Positions 47,617 through 60,261 of a stretch of DNA of 64,000 nt are shown piece by piece. The DNA is taken from positions 35,143,159 through 35,207,158 of the forward strand of contig CM060909.1 in NCBI GenBank assembly GCA_030737875.1. The letters run 5' to 3'. The notes beneath the pieces were generated by a model. The model saw only the letters and a program-made list of their open reading frames with translations, was not told the DNA's origin and made no database searches. Source of the DNA: Allium sativum. Its lineage: Eukaryota; Streptophyta; Magnoliopsida; Asparagales; Amaryllidaceae. The translations under genes were made by a program, and so were the position numbers. Within the stretch, counting starts at the first letter, position 1, and each line of letters begins with the position of its first letter.

Positions 47617-50600
47617 ATTGTTGAATTTTGTCAAAGTGTAAAATATAATTTGGTGGGTAGTTGTTATAAGTAAGCTAATCACACTAACTCAATATTAGGG
47701 ATTTAATTTTGTTGTTTGCAAAAGAGAGATTCAAATGTAGATTGAGAATCAATATTTGAAGGTTGGAAATATTTGTTTAGTTAGTTGACTTAATTGATTC
47801 AAAATATTGAGGAGTGGAACTTTATAGTAATATAAACAAATTTTGATTGAAAAATATATGTTTTGATAAATAAGTTAATATTGGTGTATTTGTGTCAAAA
47901 TTAGTATTTTAAATGGTTTGAAAATATTGTAACACATTTTGGGCTAAATTTTGTGAAGTTTAAATAATGATAGAAACTGGCATGAATTGTAGAATTTGTA
48001 TCAATATTGTTGATTGGTGATAAAACTTGTTTCATGGCCTAATTAGAAATTTGTAGCATTCATAAAAATTACAAAACCTTCATCTTGGGTTATTAGGCAT
48101 AAGCCTTAGACAATTCAAGGGAAAATCCAAAAAAAAATACGTATCCTTTTCTCATATTTTCCCATTCTCTTCCTCCTAAAGCTTCTCTTGTGAAAATGGC
48201 AGCCTCCTCTTTCTTTATCCTAAGATTAAAATTAAATTCTAAACTGGAAAAGTAAGGAGATGCAAATCCCTACTCTTACAACAAGAATCTAGTTGCAATC
48301 TATTGATTTATTCAGAAAAATTTATGGAATCAGGGAATGTGGTGTTACAGTGACTCTCAGATCTCTACATGCCAATATTTTCCTTTCAGCTAGGTTCCTA
48401 GAGTCTCTAGCCTTCTTTTGCAAGAAATTCAAAGGGGAAATCCACCAAATATGATCTCAGGTGAGTGTGCACTCACAAATTCTAGTTTACAAATGTTTTT
48501 ATATTCATTTGGGTTGAATCTAAGTTCCTGTAAGTGGTCCTGTGAGTTATCGTAGCTTATAATAACTTATTTCTTTGATTTTTCTAAATGTTGAAAATTG
48601 AGTCTAAGTCAGTTTTCTAGGCTGAATAACTTCTTTGTTTCTTGGTGAGATTTGGAGAAACCACATTTGTTTGATAGCCATGTTATTGCTCTATGAACTT
48701 GTCAATTTTCATATAATTCCAAATTTACTTGATCATCCAAATATCATCTCAAAAGTGCCAATCTAGAGAAGATTGCAACCTAGGGCAAATTTTGTGCCCC
48801 AATCGACCGACCTTCACCCAGGTCGACTCCTGACCTGGCCCTTGTAAATTTGAGCTAGGTCGTATGTTGATGCATTTTTACCCTAGTTTATGTAGCTTTG
48901 GTCCTTGGACTTTATTTTTATGACTTTGGCTCATTTAATGCTTGTTTTTCAAGTACAAATTCATGTTAAAACTTTGTGGCTTGATGCATTCATGTATTAT
49001 CCATCATTTGTTGTGATTCCGAGTTCCGGATTTGATGAATTTCGATGAGCTATTTGCTGAGTTTTGATGATGACTTTTGACGAGGTTTCTTACACCTGCA
49101 AGATTTTAAATTAGATTTTCCATACGTATATAAATAACTTTTTATTTATAGCTTTGAGATGATATGAATTTCTAGTTTTTGTTTTAGTAATATATTGCCT
49201 CAAAGCAATAGTATAACTATAATTTGGAAGATTATAAATGTTTTGAAGAATGGAACAAATGGACTTTGAGATCGTTTTAGAAAACGTTTTCGAAAATAAA
49301 ATATAATTTCCAAATGTTATATTACACATTAAACCGTCTAATTGAAGAAGTTGATTCGATATTTTGGTGACTTGGTGTTTTCTGATTATTGGTTGTTTCT
49401 GATGATTTCCGTTATGGAGATGACTGGCGGGCAATGAACCAGTAGTGAGAATGTGTGGTATGGGACGCACAGTTAACACTACTTGGGTTACTTACTATGA
49501 GTCTACAGCACATATTGTTGTTTGTTATTTAGCCAGCACTAGACCTTCGGGTCAATCTAGGTAGATCCAAATCATGTTGTAAATCTGGGTAAATCCAAAT
49601 CATGTTGTAAATCAGAGTAGATCCAAATATTGTTGTCTAGATAGATCCAATCATGTTTTTTATGGGGCCCCTTATGTTGATATAAGTACTGGCTGCAGTC
49701 TCGATCCATTATGTTGTTACACATGCAGGCATAGCTTTGGCTTCCAATTCTATGTTGATCCAAAAGTTGAATTCTAGGTAGATCCATATATTGATGTTTT
49801 GATGATTTTGATCCTAAGATCACTTCTTACTTGGTGTTTTGGATCTAATTTAATGATTTGTTGATATTGTTGACCTTGCTGCTTTGGACCTTTATTTGAT
49901 GTTTTGCCGAATTGTTGTTATTTGAATATTAGGTAATATATATTTTAGTTTATTAAAGTTAAAATGAATTGTAGCCTTAGAGCTAATTGATAACTATTGA
50001 AGTTTGAGGATCACTTAAAAATTAAATAAACCCTTAAGTGGGATTACATGTTGTTTTGTTAGAATTTTGTTGTTATCCTTTGATGTTATGCTTTGGTGCT
50101 CAGCTTGGGGATTAGCACCTCTTTAATGAAGTTACATCCTTTCCATATTTTCTTATGTTGGCTTGAAATCTTTTAGGCTGTTAATCCTTAAGGATTCATT
50201 GAATTATTTCGTGTTTTGGGCTTATACAGTTCCTTGTGTAAAAAGGAATGCTTATCTATATTTCATATTCCACCTGTTTTTCTCTAACTGATTTATAAAC
50301 TAAACTGACTTGTGCATGTTAATGCTCAGGTCAGACCGAGTTGTTTTAGGTTTAGCTGGCTGTTGATTTGGGCCTTGCAGTTCCATCCTTGGGTTTTCTC
50401 ACTTGAAGTTATTTTCTAGTTCTAGTGTTCTTTTTATTAGTGTTAAATGTATACTTGCTTGTTGGTGCTCTTGTTGTATTTATATGGTTATGTATAACCA
50501 TTCGTAATTATAACACATGTATATATTGTAATTCTGCGATTGTACCTATACGTAACTGTTCTGTGATCTAATTTGTGACATATTGTATATTGTTTTGAAT

Positions 50601-50809
50601 ACGACCCTAGCCATCGTAGTTTCTTATTAGAGGTATTGAATATGCCGATTCATTTGAAAAGAAAAAATTGTACATCCAATCGACATATCCAATACTTGTC
50701 TAACACGGAATTACGGATGGTCGCCCCTAACCAGCCCTATTCTCTGCTCTAATAGACGGCATTATTCGTTAATGCTCTTTATTAGGGTGGGTCTTAGGGT
50801 GGGGTGTCA
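47123..50809 (+). mobile_element. Solo LTR F, about 3.7 kb
   Basis: Begins TGTAACAACCCAG and ends GGTGGGGTGTCA, as in Tekay-type LTRs, with no internal domain on either side. The flanks carry TGCTAAT (47116-47122) and TGCTAAC (50810-50816), consistent with a target duplication after one change or a slightly shifted end. Inside are a microsatellite, a CAGGTGAGT splice-donor-like site (near 48462) within GTGAGTGTGCACTCAC, and one GTCGAC in CCAGGTCGACTCCTGACCTGG-like hairpin context near 48819. Solo LTRs arise by recombination between the two LTRs of an element. Confidence 0.75.
47556..47614. repeat. (TA)n(TG)n microsatellite
   Basis: About fifteen TA followed by about fourteen TG dinucleotides. 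It is a compound microsatellite inside LTR F. Confidence 0.95.
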
Positions 50810-51959
50810 TGCTAACACTATTTATTTATGAGTCAGTTATCTATTACATTTCGGCTTATGCCAGTGGTACAAACTCTCATCATCTTTTCATTAAACTTAA
50901 TTTGTTACTTATTTCCCCAATCAACCTAGTATTGCCGTAATAGACCACAACTAGTATATGCTTATTATCTTATGTCCCTTATTTTATTAAATCGGCCTAT
51001 TACTGCTGGAAGGGACCATACCTAATACATGTTCATTTAACTTAACCTTAGTTTTAAGATCATGTCAATAATAAGCATTTCCGACGTTTCATTCAACTAT
51101 AACCATTGTGTTATAATTGCATTTACAATTAAGTCCAATATGCCCATTATGTATTCCACGTGTGTCTGTACAAATTTTCATAATATTACTTAGTCAAAAC
51201 CCATGTTGTTTTGTTAATTAGTGTTTTGATTGACCTATGAGAAAACGGTTGTATTTCTTTATCAGTTGGTGAACCGATATCAATATCACTTACCTGAAGA
51301 TGGTAACATTCTTTGAATTGAAACACCTCTACAGGAGAATATAAAGTTTTACTACATAGCGCTTCACCTCCAAAGTATCAGGGTAGCTACTAATAGTCAA
51401 AGCTCTCAAATTAACTATCAAGCCGTATGGAAGCCAATACCATTGGAACCAGCTAGTGCATTATTGCATAAGCCATAAAGAGCTACAGGGGCAGGGGATG
51501 ACCTGCACTTATAAATAGAGATGGAGAGGTATAGATTTGGTGGATGATTCTTCTCATTTCATTATCTAAATCTTGAATATTTTGTAACCCTAAATTGAAA
51601 TAGGGCATTGTCAATTATAATTTGGAAAGTGTATTCAAGTTTTTTTATCGCGTAACACTTTTGGATATATGTAAAGAATCTTTAAGCTAGTGCTACCAAT
51701 GCTATCATATGATTAGTTCGCTTTGAATTGAATGGAAATAAATTGAACCGAAAAAAGTGTGTCACTCTTAATTGACTAAGTGTCTCGATTTGACAGTATA
51801 AAAAAGTATTCAACAATCGAGAAAATTCAATTTTAGCTTCGACACAACCCCTTTTTATGCTTTCAACCAGCATTATACCTCTGCTATTGAGTTTCTCTTT
51901 CAGTTAAGGTGCTAGCAAATAAGTTAGTTAACTGTTACTTATAGATTTTAAATTCTATA
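50810..51959. other. Unrecognised region with a TATA box, after solo LTR F
   Basis: No protein signal. TATAAATAG at 51510-51518 in CTTATAAATAGAGATGGAG is a good plant TATA box. It is followed by TTTTGTAACCCTAAATTG, which looks like an LTR promoter in the plus direction. The short minus-strand frame 51682-51873 shows no family. Confidence 0.35.
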
Positions 51960-53930
51960 TGAAAAAATATATTGCGTCAGAACCAAGAATTGTTGTCTTT
52001 GGCTTTTAAACATATTTCTATTTTTGATTGTGTTTTCGTATTTGAAACATATATGTTTCCCTCTCCAATTCCTTCAAAAATGAAATTTTCACTTTGATAA
52101 ACAATATTGCATTTATCTTTTAAGAAAAATATATTAAAACCTTTATCGTATAATTAATTAATACTCTATGAATTATATTTTAAGTTTTTGACTAATTAAA
52201 CACATGTAATAAGATGTGAATTAAACATATCATTGTTGATCATATCCCCTTTTTTATTGACATCCTTTTGAATCACCAATAAAAGTAATGGTCCTCTATT
52301 TGAGTCGATCATATTTGTCAGCATATCTTTATTTCAAGACATATGCTTAGAAAATCTAGTGTCAAGTATCCAGTTTTCTGTTCTTTTATTAGGTACCTAG
52401 AAAGAAAATAAGAAATTGTGTTGGTATCCACTTCTTTCGTTAGGGTGCTAAGTGCAATGTTTTAGGAAACCATATCCAACAAGGTTTGGTGTTCCCTTTA
52501 AAAAATTAATATTTGTGCACTATAGTTATAAATGTATCTATATATTTGTTTCTAGCCAAATGATTATTAGAGTTGAGAAAGAAAGATTCAAAAAAAATTA
52601 CTTGTTTATTTTAACTATTAGTTTTCTAATTAAAATTCATGTACAAAGAACTAGTTTCCTAAATGTTATCATTTTTGTTTATTTTGTCGTGTCCTATGAC
52701 TTAAATAACAATCGAGAATTTTCAATAATTTTAGAAAAAATTTCTCATCCTTTATTAAAGTTAAGAACAATTTACTAATATATTTAGCTTGGTTTTGAAT
52801 CAGTTTCTTTCTGATTTTATTATTTTAATATTTGATTTTAAATCATGATTTTGTTTTATCTAAATTTATTTTGCTAAGTTCCCATCTCTTTATTTAGAAA
52901 ATTGAATTGAGAAATTTGCTAAATTTGAATCTTGAAGTTGAACAATTTCTTCTTCTAAAAATTTTCTTTTTAATCTCTTAACATATCAACTTCCGGTTCC
53001 CTTCTATGTATTTTTTTCTCAAATATGTTTATACTATTTGGTAAACTTAGCTTATCTTATCATTTAGAATTTATTTTAGCCAGATCATTAAAAGATGGAT
53101 GAGTAACATCATTGTCCGTAGCCATGAAGCAGTGTTTCCTTGTTCAGAGTCGCTATCACTGTCACTTGAAGAAGACATGAGTCTAAATAATCCTAAGAGA
53201 CAAATGAAAATTGCTTATTTTATTAATAGTTTTTTTGGCTCATGCTCTTGTAGTTATTTTTCTAAAGTTAAGGACAATCTTTCCTTATATGACCCTTTTG
53301 TTACTTTCATTACATATTTGTAATAATGATGGATTGCAACCTTTTTTTTCACCAAATTTTTTATTCTTCCTAGATTTCAGGAATTAAAAAAATCTTAGAA
53401 ACAACGACAATATCATCTTCATCTTAGTCTACATTTCTTCTTGAAATTATTTTGTCTTTCTTTCTCAAGCTCGCTCTCCTTTTTCCTAAAAAATCACTTT
53501 ATATAACATTTATTATTACTAACACTTATGGTTTTATGGATGAAACCAAATGCTTTTTTGGCAGTCAAGACTTTGTGTTCCCTCTCATCTATCAAAGAGT
53601 TTAGGATTTCTGAAATAACATCAAAATAAGTGTATTTTCTCCTAGTGCCATAAGTGAGTGATATGTATCTTAAAATCTAGAGTGCATTTCATTATAGTTT
53701 CATCCTATTTCGTCCTAAACTTTTAGATTGATTTTTAAGCATTGATATGTTTCTTTATTTTTTTGTCTCTTCATGAGTAATAGTAAGAGTGCACTAAATT
53801 TCATAAGCATGTGTGAACATACTAAGTCACATTTTTGTATAATGAGAAAAATAATATGTTCATATCTTTTGTATTAATGATTGCATCAGATTTTTATGTG
53901 ATAGATCATTGTTGTAACGAACTGCCCTTC
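51960..53930 (-). pseudogene. Decayed Ty1/copia gag-protease-GAG-pre-integrase region
   Basis: Read on the minus strand in shifting frames, pieces appear in copia order. A UBN2-type gag stretch (53630-53760) gives EMHSRF..TYHSLMALGE. A zinc-knuckle remnant (about 53230-53350) gives GHIRKDCP. An acidic tail (53110-53190) gives SSSSDSDSDSEQ. A long Lys/Asn/Leu-rich coil region covers 52560-53000. A protease start (52334-52372) gives WILDTRFSKHMS, where the family has D-S/T-G, so the catalytic Gly is Arg. A GAG-pre-integrase piece (51990-52120) gives NIYVSNTKTQSKIEICLKAKDN. Many stops and frameshifts are present. No RT or integrase is seen. The plus-strand frames at 52452-52778 and 53099-53323 are shadows of this remnant. 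Confidence 0.72.
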
Positions 53931-54026
53931 TTATCTCGAAAGATAACTCACTGGTAAAAGAAAAGAAAGTTAAGAAAAATTAAGCAACAAAGAATCTCAC
54001 AACACAATGGAATAGTATACATTAAT

Positions 54027-55186
54027 TATAACAACCCATATTTTTTGACTATTTAAAATTTTAAATTTAATATGATTTTTGAATATTTATGAGTATAAAT
54101 AAAATGTAATGATTTAATTGTGAAGATTTATGATTTAAACTCAATTAAATGGTTTAAGTAGTGAAATTCAATCAATTACGACAATTGTTACTTGTATTGA
54201 TTGCAAACAAAATTTTGAATTAGTTTATGTTGATAAATAATGAAAGTTGAAACTTAATATTGAAATATTTTGATTTGTGTAATTTATAATTGAAATACAA
54301 AAATTAAAATGGTAAATAATCAATATTTGAATTCAATTTTTTTTTTTTGAAATTAGTTTGAATTCTATTTTTATTTGAATAAAGGTTATAAACTGTTGAA
54401 TTTAATTTTAAAGTAAATAAGTGAAAAATGAATATTTTATTTTATTAATAAATATGTGAAATTGAAAATTTGTAAACAATCTTGGAATCCGATGAAATAT
54501 GTATCATTGGATCTGGATTTGTAAGTTACTGTAAGATCTAAAATTTCGTGCGATCAGACTTACCGTTTGGTCGTACGACGCTAAAACGCGTTGTGATTTA
54601 TTTAAGTAAGTTAGATCGGTTTAAACTGATTTTGAACGGTAACTTTTGAGTACGATGGAATTAGGACTTGAGGCCTGTTCCAATTGATTCAAAAGTATTG
54701 AAAACATTATTTTCAATATATAGATTGTCAAATTTCTGATCGGAATTATGAATGCGTAAAATATGTCCTTTTTTATAACAAACAGTCTATTTTGGGCCAA
54801 CTGGGTATATGCATCTAAACTCATTCGATGAACACTATAAATTATCATTACCGGCCCTAGCAGCAACTCTATTTCATTTACTCAGCGCTAGTTCTGAAAT
54901 TCAACTCTAACCTCTGTTTAATGGCGACTATAGATCTGAAATAACATCAAAAATTCAAATGTCTCAAATATATCGAATCATATATTCTTGGAAAGGTCTC
55001 GACGATACAAACTGACGGGAAGCATCCGTTTGGCGAAACAACGCTCCGATCAATGGGAAATTGAGGTCAAAGAGGAAAAAAAACATGAAATTAGGGTTTT
55101 ATTTAGGGGTTTTTGATTTGTGCGTCGATTGGCAACGGAACTAAAAGAGAAGTTGTAGGGAATCTTCATACGAGTCTAACGCAAGT
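54027..55186 (+). mobile_element. LTR fragment G (5' part)
   Basis: Starts TATAACAACCCAT, a decayed form of the TGTAACAACCC LTR start, and stays AT-rich like the 5' parts of LTRs E and F. No polypurine tract or coding region precedes it. It is cut at 55187 by a piece of the large-LTR family. Confidence 0.45.
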
Positions 55187-56426
55187 TGAAACGACCCAAA
55201 ATCTCCCTTACGAGAAATCACGGATTGAGTTGAGGACAAGACGAATCAGAACACAAACAGAAGAACATTTCATTGTTAATTACAACAATTCCATTAGAAT
55301 ACAAGAACATACAGCGTATAAATCAATATTACACATTCACTAAATATAAGAGATTACAATACATTTCATAGCAGCGGAAAATAATACAAAACACAACTGA
55401 AAGAGATATACGGATACAGAGCTTTTTGGATATCATTCCAGCTGTAAACCAGGTTCCTATGAATATTAATCTGCAAAAACAAAACTACTAGCTGCCCATG
55501 CGGAAAATAGGGGCACACAGAGTTTAGGTTAAAACAATAAACTCTAGGTCAGTCATGTGACTGGTGTGAGAACTAAAACAGTTATTAATCTTTATTTTAA
55601 AGTTAGGTAAATCAAGGGACCACGCCGTATAACACAGAACGAGTTTCCTCCCAAGAATACCAGTGCATAAAACAACAGCGCAATGCTAAATAAAGAACAA
55701 TGAAGCTATTATATTACCCAGGTCCCATCACACAATGCAACACAAGCCGGAGGATAGGGTTTTACCTTATAATAGGCAAAGAATGCTTGATACGCTAAAT
55801 TTCATCTTTTATTATTACTATAAGTGAAGAAAACAACTTCAAATATAAATGTATCGATCATAGGCGGCATGGGTACCATATATCATGTCGCCATACTAGT
55901 TCTACAATTAAAACCGCAAAAACACGTATTTGGAACTTGGATTTCCATCTGCGAACCGAGGCAAGGGATCATCCTCTACCGATTCGAGACGCTCTAGCCG
56001 GTGTCTCAGGACCCAAACTCAGGTGGGCCCTTGGATCATCAGGGCCGGTCCACCGATGTGGATTAAAATGCCTGAAAACTGCGTTTCCCTACCCTTTGGG
56101 GTGTCAATGAGTCTGATGACTCCATCGGCTCCACATAGTCACCGATATATCTGAGGCGCCTCGCAACAGCAACAACCACACAGGTGAAAATAATATAAAT
56201 GTCAGGGCTGGTTGGTCACTACACCACCCTAGCTAGAAGGAAACGCATGCCCTCCCTGAGGTCCTTTTCCGTTTCTGGTTCACAACCGGGGTGTAAGGCT
56301 CACGAATCAACGTTACACAAAGCTATGCCACACAGGTCGTGCTTTGATCATCAACCACAAGACTCTGCTTTTCAACAGAAGCCTTGATCATTTGCTTCTT
56401 AGCATGCCACACAGGCAATTCACGCT
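55187..56426 (-). mobile_element. Large-LTR family fragment (3' end of an LTR)
   Basis: Matches 16684-17900 of LTR C and, more closely, the left part of LTR D. Shared words include AGAAGAACATTTCATTG, GGATACAGAGCTTTT, GGTCAGTCATGTGACTGG, GGCATGGGTACCATATATCA and CAGGGCCGGTCCAC. The left edge TGAAACGACCC corresponds to the LTR 3' end. The right side stops at 56426, where Tekay integrase sequence begins. It is non-coding. Confidence 0.82.
55550..55563 (-). other. Conserved 5-bp hairpin in the large-LTR fragment
   Basis: CAGTC-ATGT-GACTG, about 365 bases from the LTR 3' end at 55187. Confidence 0.7.
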
Positions 56427-57020
56427 AGATCCTGAGATGATTTGAGACACTTCCGAGAAGACCGGTTTTATCCACCAAAGAATGAAAGTCGCTCAAGACA
56501 GTCAAAAATCATATGTCGATAAGAGGAGGACTGATTTGGAATTTAAAGTGGGAGATATGGTCTTCATTAAAGAATCACCACTAAGAAATGTAGTTCGCTT
56601 TGGCTCAGTAGGGAAGTTGGCGCCGAGATTTGTAGGGCCATTCCCTATAGTGGAGAGGATAGGTCAGATGGCCTATAGGGTTAAGCTACCGGATATACTA
56701 GCGGGCTTACATGATGTGTTTCATGTTTCCAATTTGAGGAAATGTCTCCATGACACGGCAGAGATGGTAAGCCGAGTACACTTGAGGACATAGAAGTTGA
56801 GAAGGAAGCATCAGTGAGAAGAGTTCCTGCTCATATCGTTGGATCAAAAATCAAGAAGCTACGTAACAAGGAGATCAAATTGCTTAAAGTGCACAGGGGA
56901 GAAGACCGCGAAGATGCAACGTGGAACCCAAAGATAGGATTCGCGCTTCTTATCCTTTTTTTGAAAGTATGTTCATGACTTCTTTTCCAAGCTTTCACTT
57001 TGCATTTTCTTCTATCATTC
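56427..57020 (+). pseudogene. Tekay integrase C-terminus and chromodomain (truncated, frameshifted)
   Basis: Remnant of a second Tekay element, related to 28120-28691. The readable frame 56482-56793 gives the integrase C-terminal DNA-binding domain (VGDMVFIKESPLR, VFHVSNLRKC). Phase is lost near 56765-56770, after which another frame gives LEDIEVEKEASVRR and LLKVHRGEDREDATW of the chromodomain. A missing base near 56926 shifts it again before the RIRASYPFFES-type end. Everything 5' of the integrase C-terminal part is gone. Its sequence differs substantially from the first element, so it is a different, older copy. Confidence 0.88.
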
Positions 57021-57581
57021 AAGTTTATCCTATCGTTAAAACCTTTCGATCCTTAGGTAGAATCAATGGTTGGAAATACGTGATTGAAACGTTTCATGAT
57101 TGATGGTTGCAAGTGGATGCAAGTATTTTCTAGTGGTTGCTCGTGGATGCATATACACACACTAGACACTAGATCGGCTCAATCACTTACATATCGCATA
57201 TGAATGTGTGTGTGTGTGTGCATTTTTAATTTTCTATTGATGAAAATGGGTGAACCATCATATGGATATTGCATCTTGATGAATGATTGTGCACACATAT
57301 AGAGTTTATATGTTATAACAAGGATTATTTTCATACATTTCGGACTCATGACACAAATGTATATTGCATTAAGGAGGTCAACTAAATCAGTCGACCACCT
57401 GATTTTTGCATTAGTGTAAGGACATATAAACACAACACCTTTACATATATATTCATACAAGCATTAGAAATTTCTTAAGGACAATGGATGACTGTAGATG
57501 ATGGATGAGTAGATGGTTGTAGTTGGATGTTAGGATAGTAACATTCTTCTTAACTTGGAGATTTCGGGGATGAAATCCTTT
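57021..57581 (+). other. 3' untranslated internal region of second Tekay element
   Basis: Related to 28692-29263, including TGATTGATGGTTGCAAGTGG and ACTTGGAGATTTCGGGGATG before the polypurine tract. A short (TG)n lies at 57206-57220. No coding signal is seen. Confidence 0.7.
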
Positions 57582-57594
57582 AAGTAGGGGAGAA
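57582..57594 (+). other. Polypurine tract of second Tekay element
   Basis: AAGTAGGGGAGAA directly before the LTR start TGTAACTCCCC at 57595. Confidence 0.85.
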
Positions 57595-57910
57595 TGTAAC
57601 TCCCCAAAATTTAATACACTATAACCATGCTTAAAGATAATAAATTGGGAAAAACTTAATTATATATTCAAAATTAAGTGAAACCTGCATTACCACTGCG
57701 TTCGTCTTGGAATTCTGATTCAGATAGACCTCAAGTTTGCATAAAACGAATAATGTATAAAGAAGCTATGGGCATTAGAAGTCTGTATACATATAAGCGA
57801 CTTATATTTAAATATATATAATTCAGAACGTTTAGAATTTTCAAAATAAAAATCAATGTTGGCTTGGCTGGAAATTAGATCATTGTGGAATGACCCATGG
57901 TCGGTTGGCC

Positions 57911-57937
57911 CGACCCTAGGGTCGACCCCATGGGTCG
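57911..57937 (+). promoter_or_regulatory. GTCGAC palindrome cluster, LTR H
   Basis: CGACCCTAGGGTCG (57911-57924) is a perfect 14-bp palindrome overlapping GTCGAC at 57921-57926, followed by a second near-palindromic CCATGGGTCGA. It lies about 150 bp upstream of the TATA box, as in the first Tekay LTR. Confidence 0.5.
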
Positions 57938-58075
57938 ATGGGTGGACGATCTGGGCATGTGCATTTTGCTGAACCTGGACTGATTTTCTGACTATGTTCA
58001 TTGTCGACTTAGCTCTATATGTACGGTTTGGATTAAAACCCTAGAATCTAAAGGATGAGGTTGACTCTATGAATC

Positions 58076-58083
58076 TATAAATA
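58076..58083 (+). promoter_or_regulatory. TATA box of LTR H
   Basis: TATAAATA in GAATCTATAAATAGGTGGCTTC, about 480 bp into the LTR, the same position as in the first Tekay 3' LTR. Confidence 0.7.
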
Positions 58084-59856
58084 GGTGGCTTCTCCCATTC
58101 CGATTTACACCATTTCTTCATACCTTCTACCTCTGTAAATCTATTCTAAAAATATAAACATACAATGAGGGAATGCTGTTGAGGCTTAGATCTATAGAGA
58201 CAATATTCAGGACTTACATACATACAACTAAAAGGATTGGATTGGACTTTTTCTATGATATAGAGTTATACATTTATAAGAGATTTAATCTCTTCTTTAC
58301 CAAGACCTACTGTGAGTTCCCTGTCATTTTCAGATCTGATTTCTTAGACTATAACATGACTATTAAATAAAATTGGGTTAGCATGTACAGCGTTTGTAAG
58401 ATAAAAGTTACACATGTTTTCACCGTTAATCACCTATGCCATGATAATAAACATAGGCATCTGTTGTTGGATAATTAACAAGTTATATTATCTATCTTCC
58501 TTTTCCCATTTTCCATGTTTTATGTTTATTTCCAATCTTGTCTATATGCTTACGTGATTGGATTCTATTTTCCTTCCTATGTTTTCCCTTTTTATTTACG
58601 CTAAGCCTAGGCTTTTGGATGCTTAGGCTATATCCGATTAGAGTGTGCGTATAATCGGGGCAATAATGAATGACATAAAAAGAGGAATTTAGGCATGTGG
58701 TTAAATTGGGACTTTTAACTATAATTTGGGAAAGGGACAATATACACATGTTTAGACTTGCTGTAAACTGATAAAAAGGGATAATGTGTATACACTTGTT
58801 GTAAATGGATAATATGCATAAACCTATATATGTTTAATTTAGGAGCATAGTTGATGAATAATACATAGATGAATTGGACATGTTAGATTTGACTTAAAAC
58901 ATACATAAATGACATGTTAGAATATGGTAAGTACCAGATGTAGGTTAATAAACTAGAATGTTGTAGAAAGTATATACATCTGGGCAGGTGTTTTGGGGTA
59001 GGGTTGTACACGCATAATGACATGTAATATTACAACCACGTTTATTAGTAAACCTAAACCTGCTAGGTTAAATATGAGTATTAATAAGTTAAGAGGTCCC
59101 TCGTTCTGTTGTTTTATCGAGTTTTGGGGACTCTTAAATTCTAGTTTTGGGGCCACAAGCTTAGGGGGTTTGGCTTGTGTCAATCTGCTCTTTGGAACCC
59201 ATATCAGTCAGTATATCTGTTGGTATCTTGTTAGAGGGGGTCTCACACTAGGTAGGGGCCAGGGTACGCTTTACTAAATCGGATAGTAAGAGGTTCACAT
59301 GTGGGTGGATAAGAGAGCGTTCCGGCGGAGTCATGGGCATGCGTAGGTCCGAATAGGGAAGATAAGACACTGTAATACCAGTAAATAGGTCTGTGTTATA
59401 TAGTTGTTGGGTTAGGGAGTGATACACCCTACTGTCAGGGCTGACACGAGGTATTTACATAGTAGGGAGTCGATCGCATGGGTAGTAATTAGGGTATACC
59501 TAATCCTGTTGTTGTGTAATTAGGTTAACACTTAATATGGTTATGTAATTTGGGTACACCTAATCCTGCTATTTAATCCTACTATTTATTTCTGCTGTTA
59601 ATCCTACTGATATGTAATCAAGTTGGGGACCTAATCCCGTTGAACTTGTTATACTAGTATTGGTGTAGACATACCTGTTTTAGGGATATAAATGAGAAGC
59701 ATTCTCAATCATAGTTTATTCTTGTTATTCATGTATATCATTCATGCTATTATATTTAGCTGTTACCTTATATGACACTATACCTTTCTCATCCAGTCTT
59801 ATTTACCTGTCTTGGCATTTCTATTTTATGCAAATTTGAAAATCACTGGCACTCAC

Positions 59857-59871
59857 CAGACTTTATGTCTG
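59857..59871 (+). other. Conserved hairpin, compensated form, LTR H
   Basis: CAGAC-TTTAT-GTCTG within CACCAGAC..GTCTGACCC, 404 bases from the stem start to the LTR end. The central pair is A-T where the first Tekay LTR has T-A. Confidence 0.72.
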
Positions 59872-60261
59872 ACCCTTTTTCTTTCGCCTCTTTCTTCCTT
59901 TCCGTCCCAGGTCCTCAGAGTGGAAGCACTCAATAGTGACTAGAATTTCTATTACAGCTTGGACTTGGATTTCTTGAGATGTACCGTTTTGACTTGCTCT
60001 CTACTTTAATATGGGTTATGGCGAGGGATATGATTTTATGTACTTTGATGCTTTGGTTTATGAGATGTTTTATGAGACATATTTGATGTAATAGGTTTTT
60101 TTGTAACTTGTTTGAAACTGTGCTTTATTTTTAACAATGAGGTTAAAATTTTCCGGTGCTATTTTATATATGTCTTGTGAATTTCTGTACTATTTACCTA
60201 TTGCACTTCACAAAACTTAATGCATTCTCTTATGAGTGACATTAACAGACGTAGGGTGTCA

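Larger units (their letters stand above)
57595..60261 (+). mobile_element. 3' LTR H of second Tekay element
   Basis: A 2667-bp LTR that starts TGTAACTCCCCAAAATTTAA and ends GTAGGGTGTCA. It carries a GTCGAC palindrome cluster (57911-57937), a TATA box (58076-58083), the compensated hairpin (59857-59871) and the pyrimidine tract CTTTCGCCTCTTTCTTCC before CCCAGGTCCTCAGAGTGG. LTRs I and J belong to the same family. Short frames inside are not coding. Confidence 0.85.

Noticed and set aside
52452..53323. Plus-strand frames of 108 and 74 codons
   Set aside because: They lie opposite the copia remnant, whose minus-strand motifs are in family order.
55930..56387. Two plus-strand frames in the large-LTR fragment
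   Set aside because: The region aligns with non-coding LTR sequence at 17391-17900 and 32203-32520, and the frames are not conserved there.
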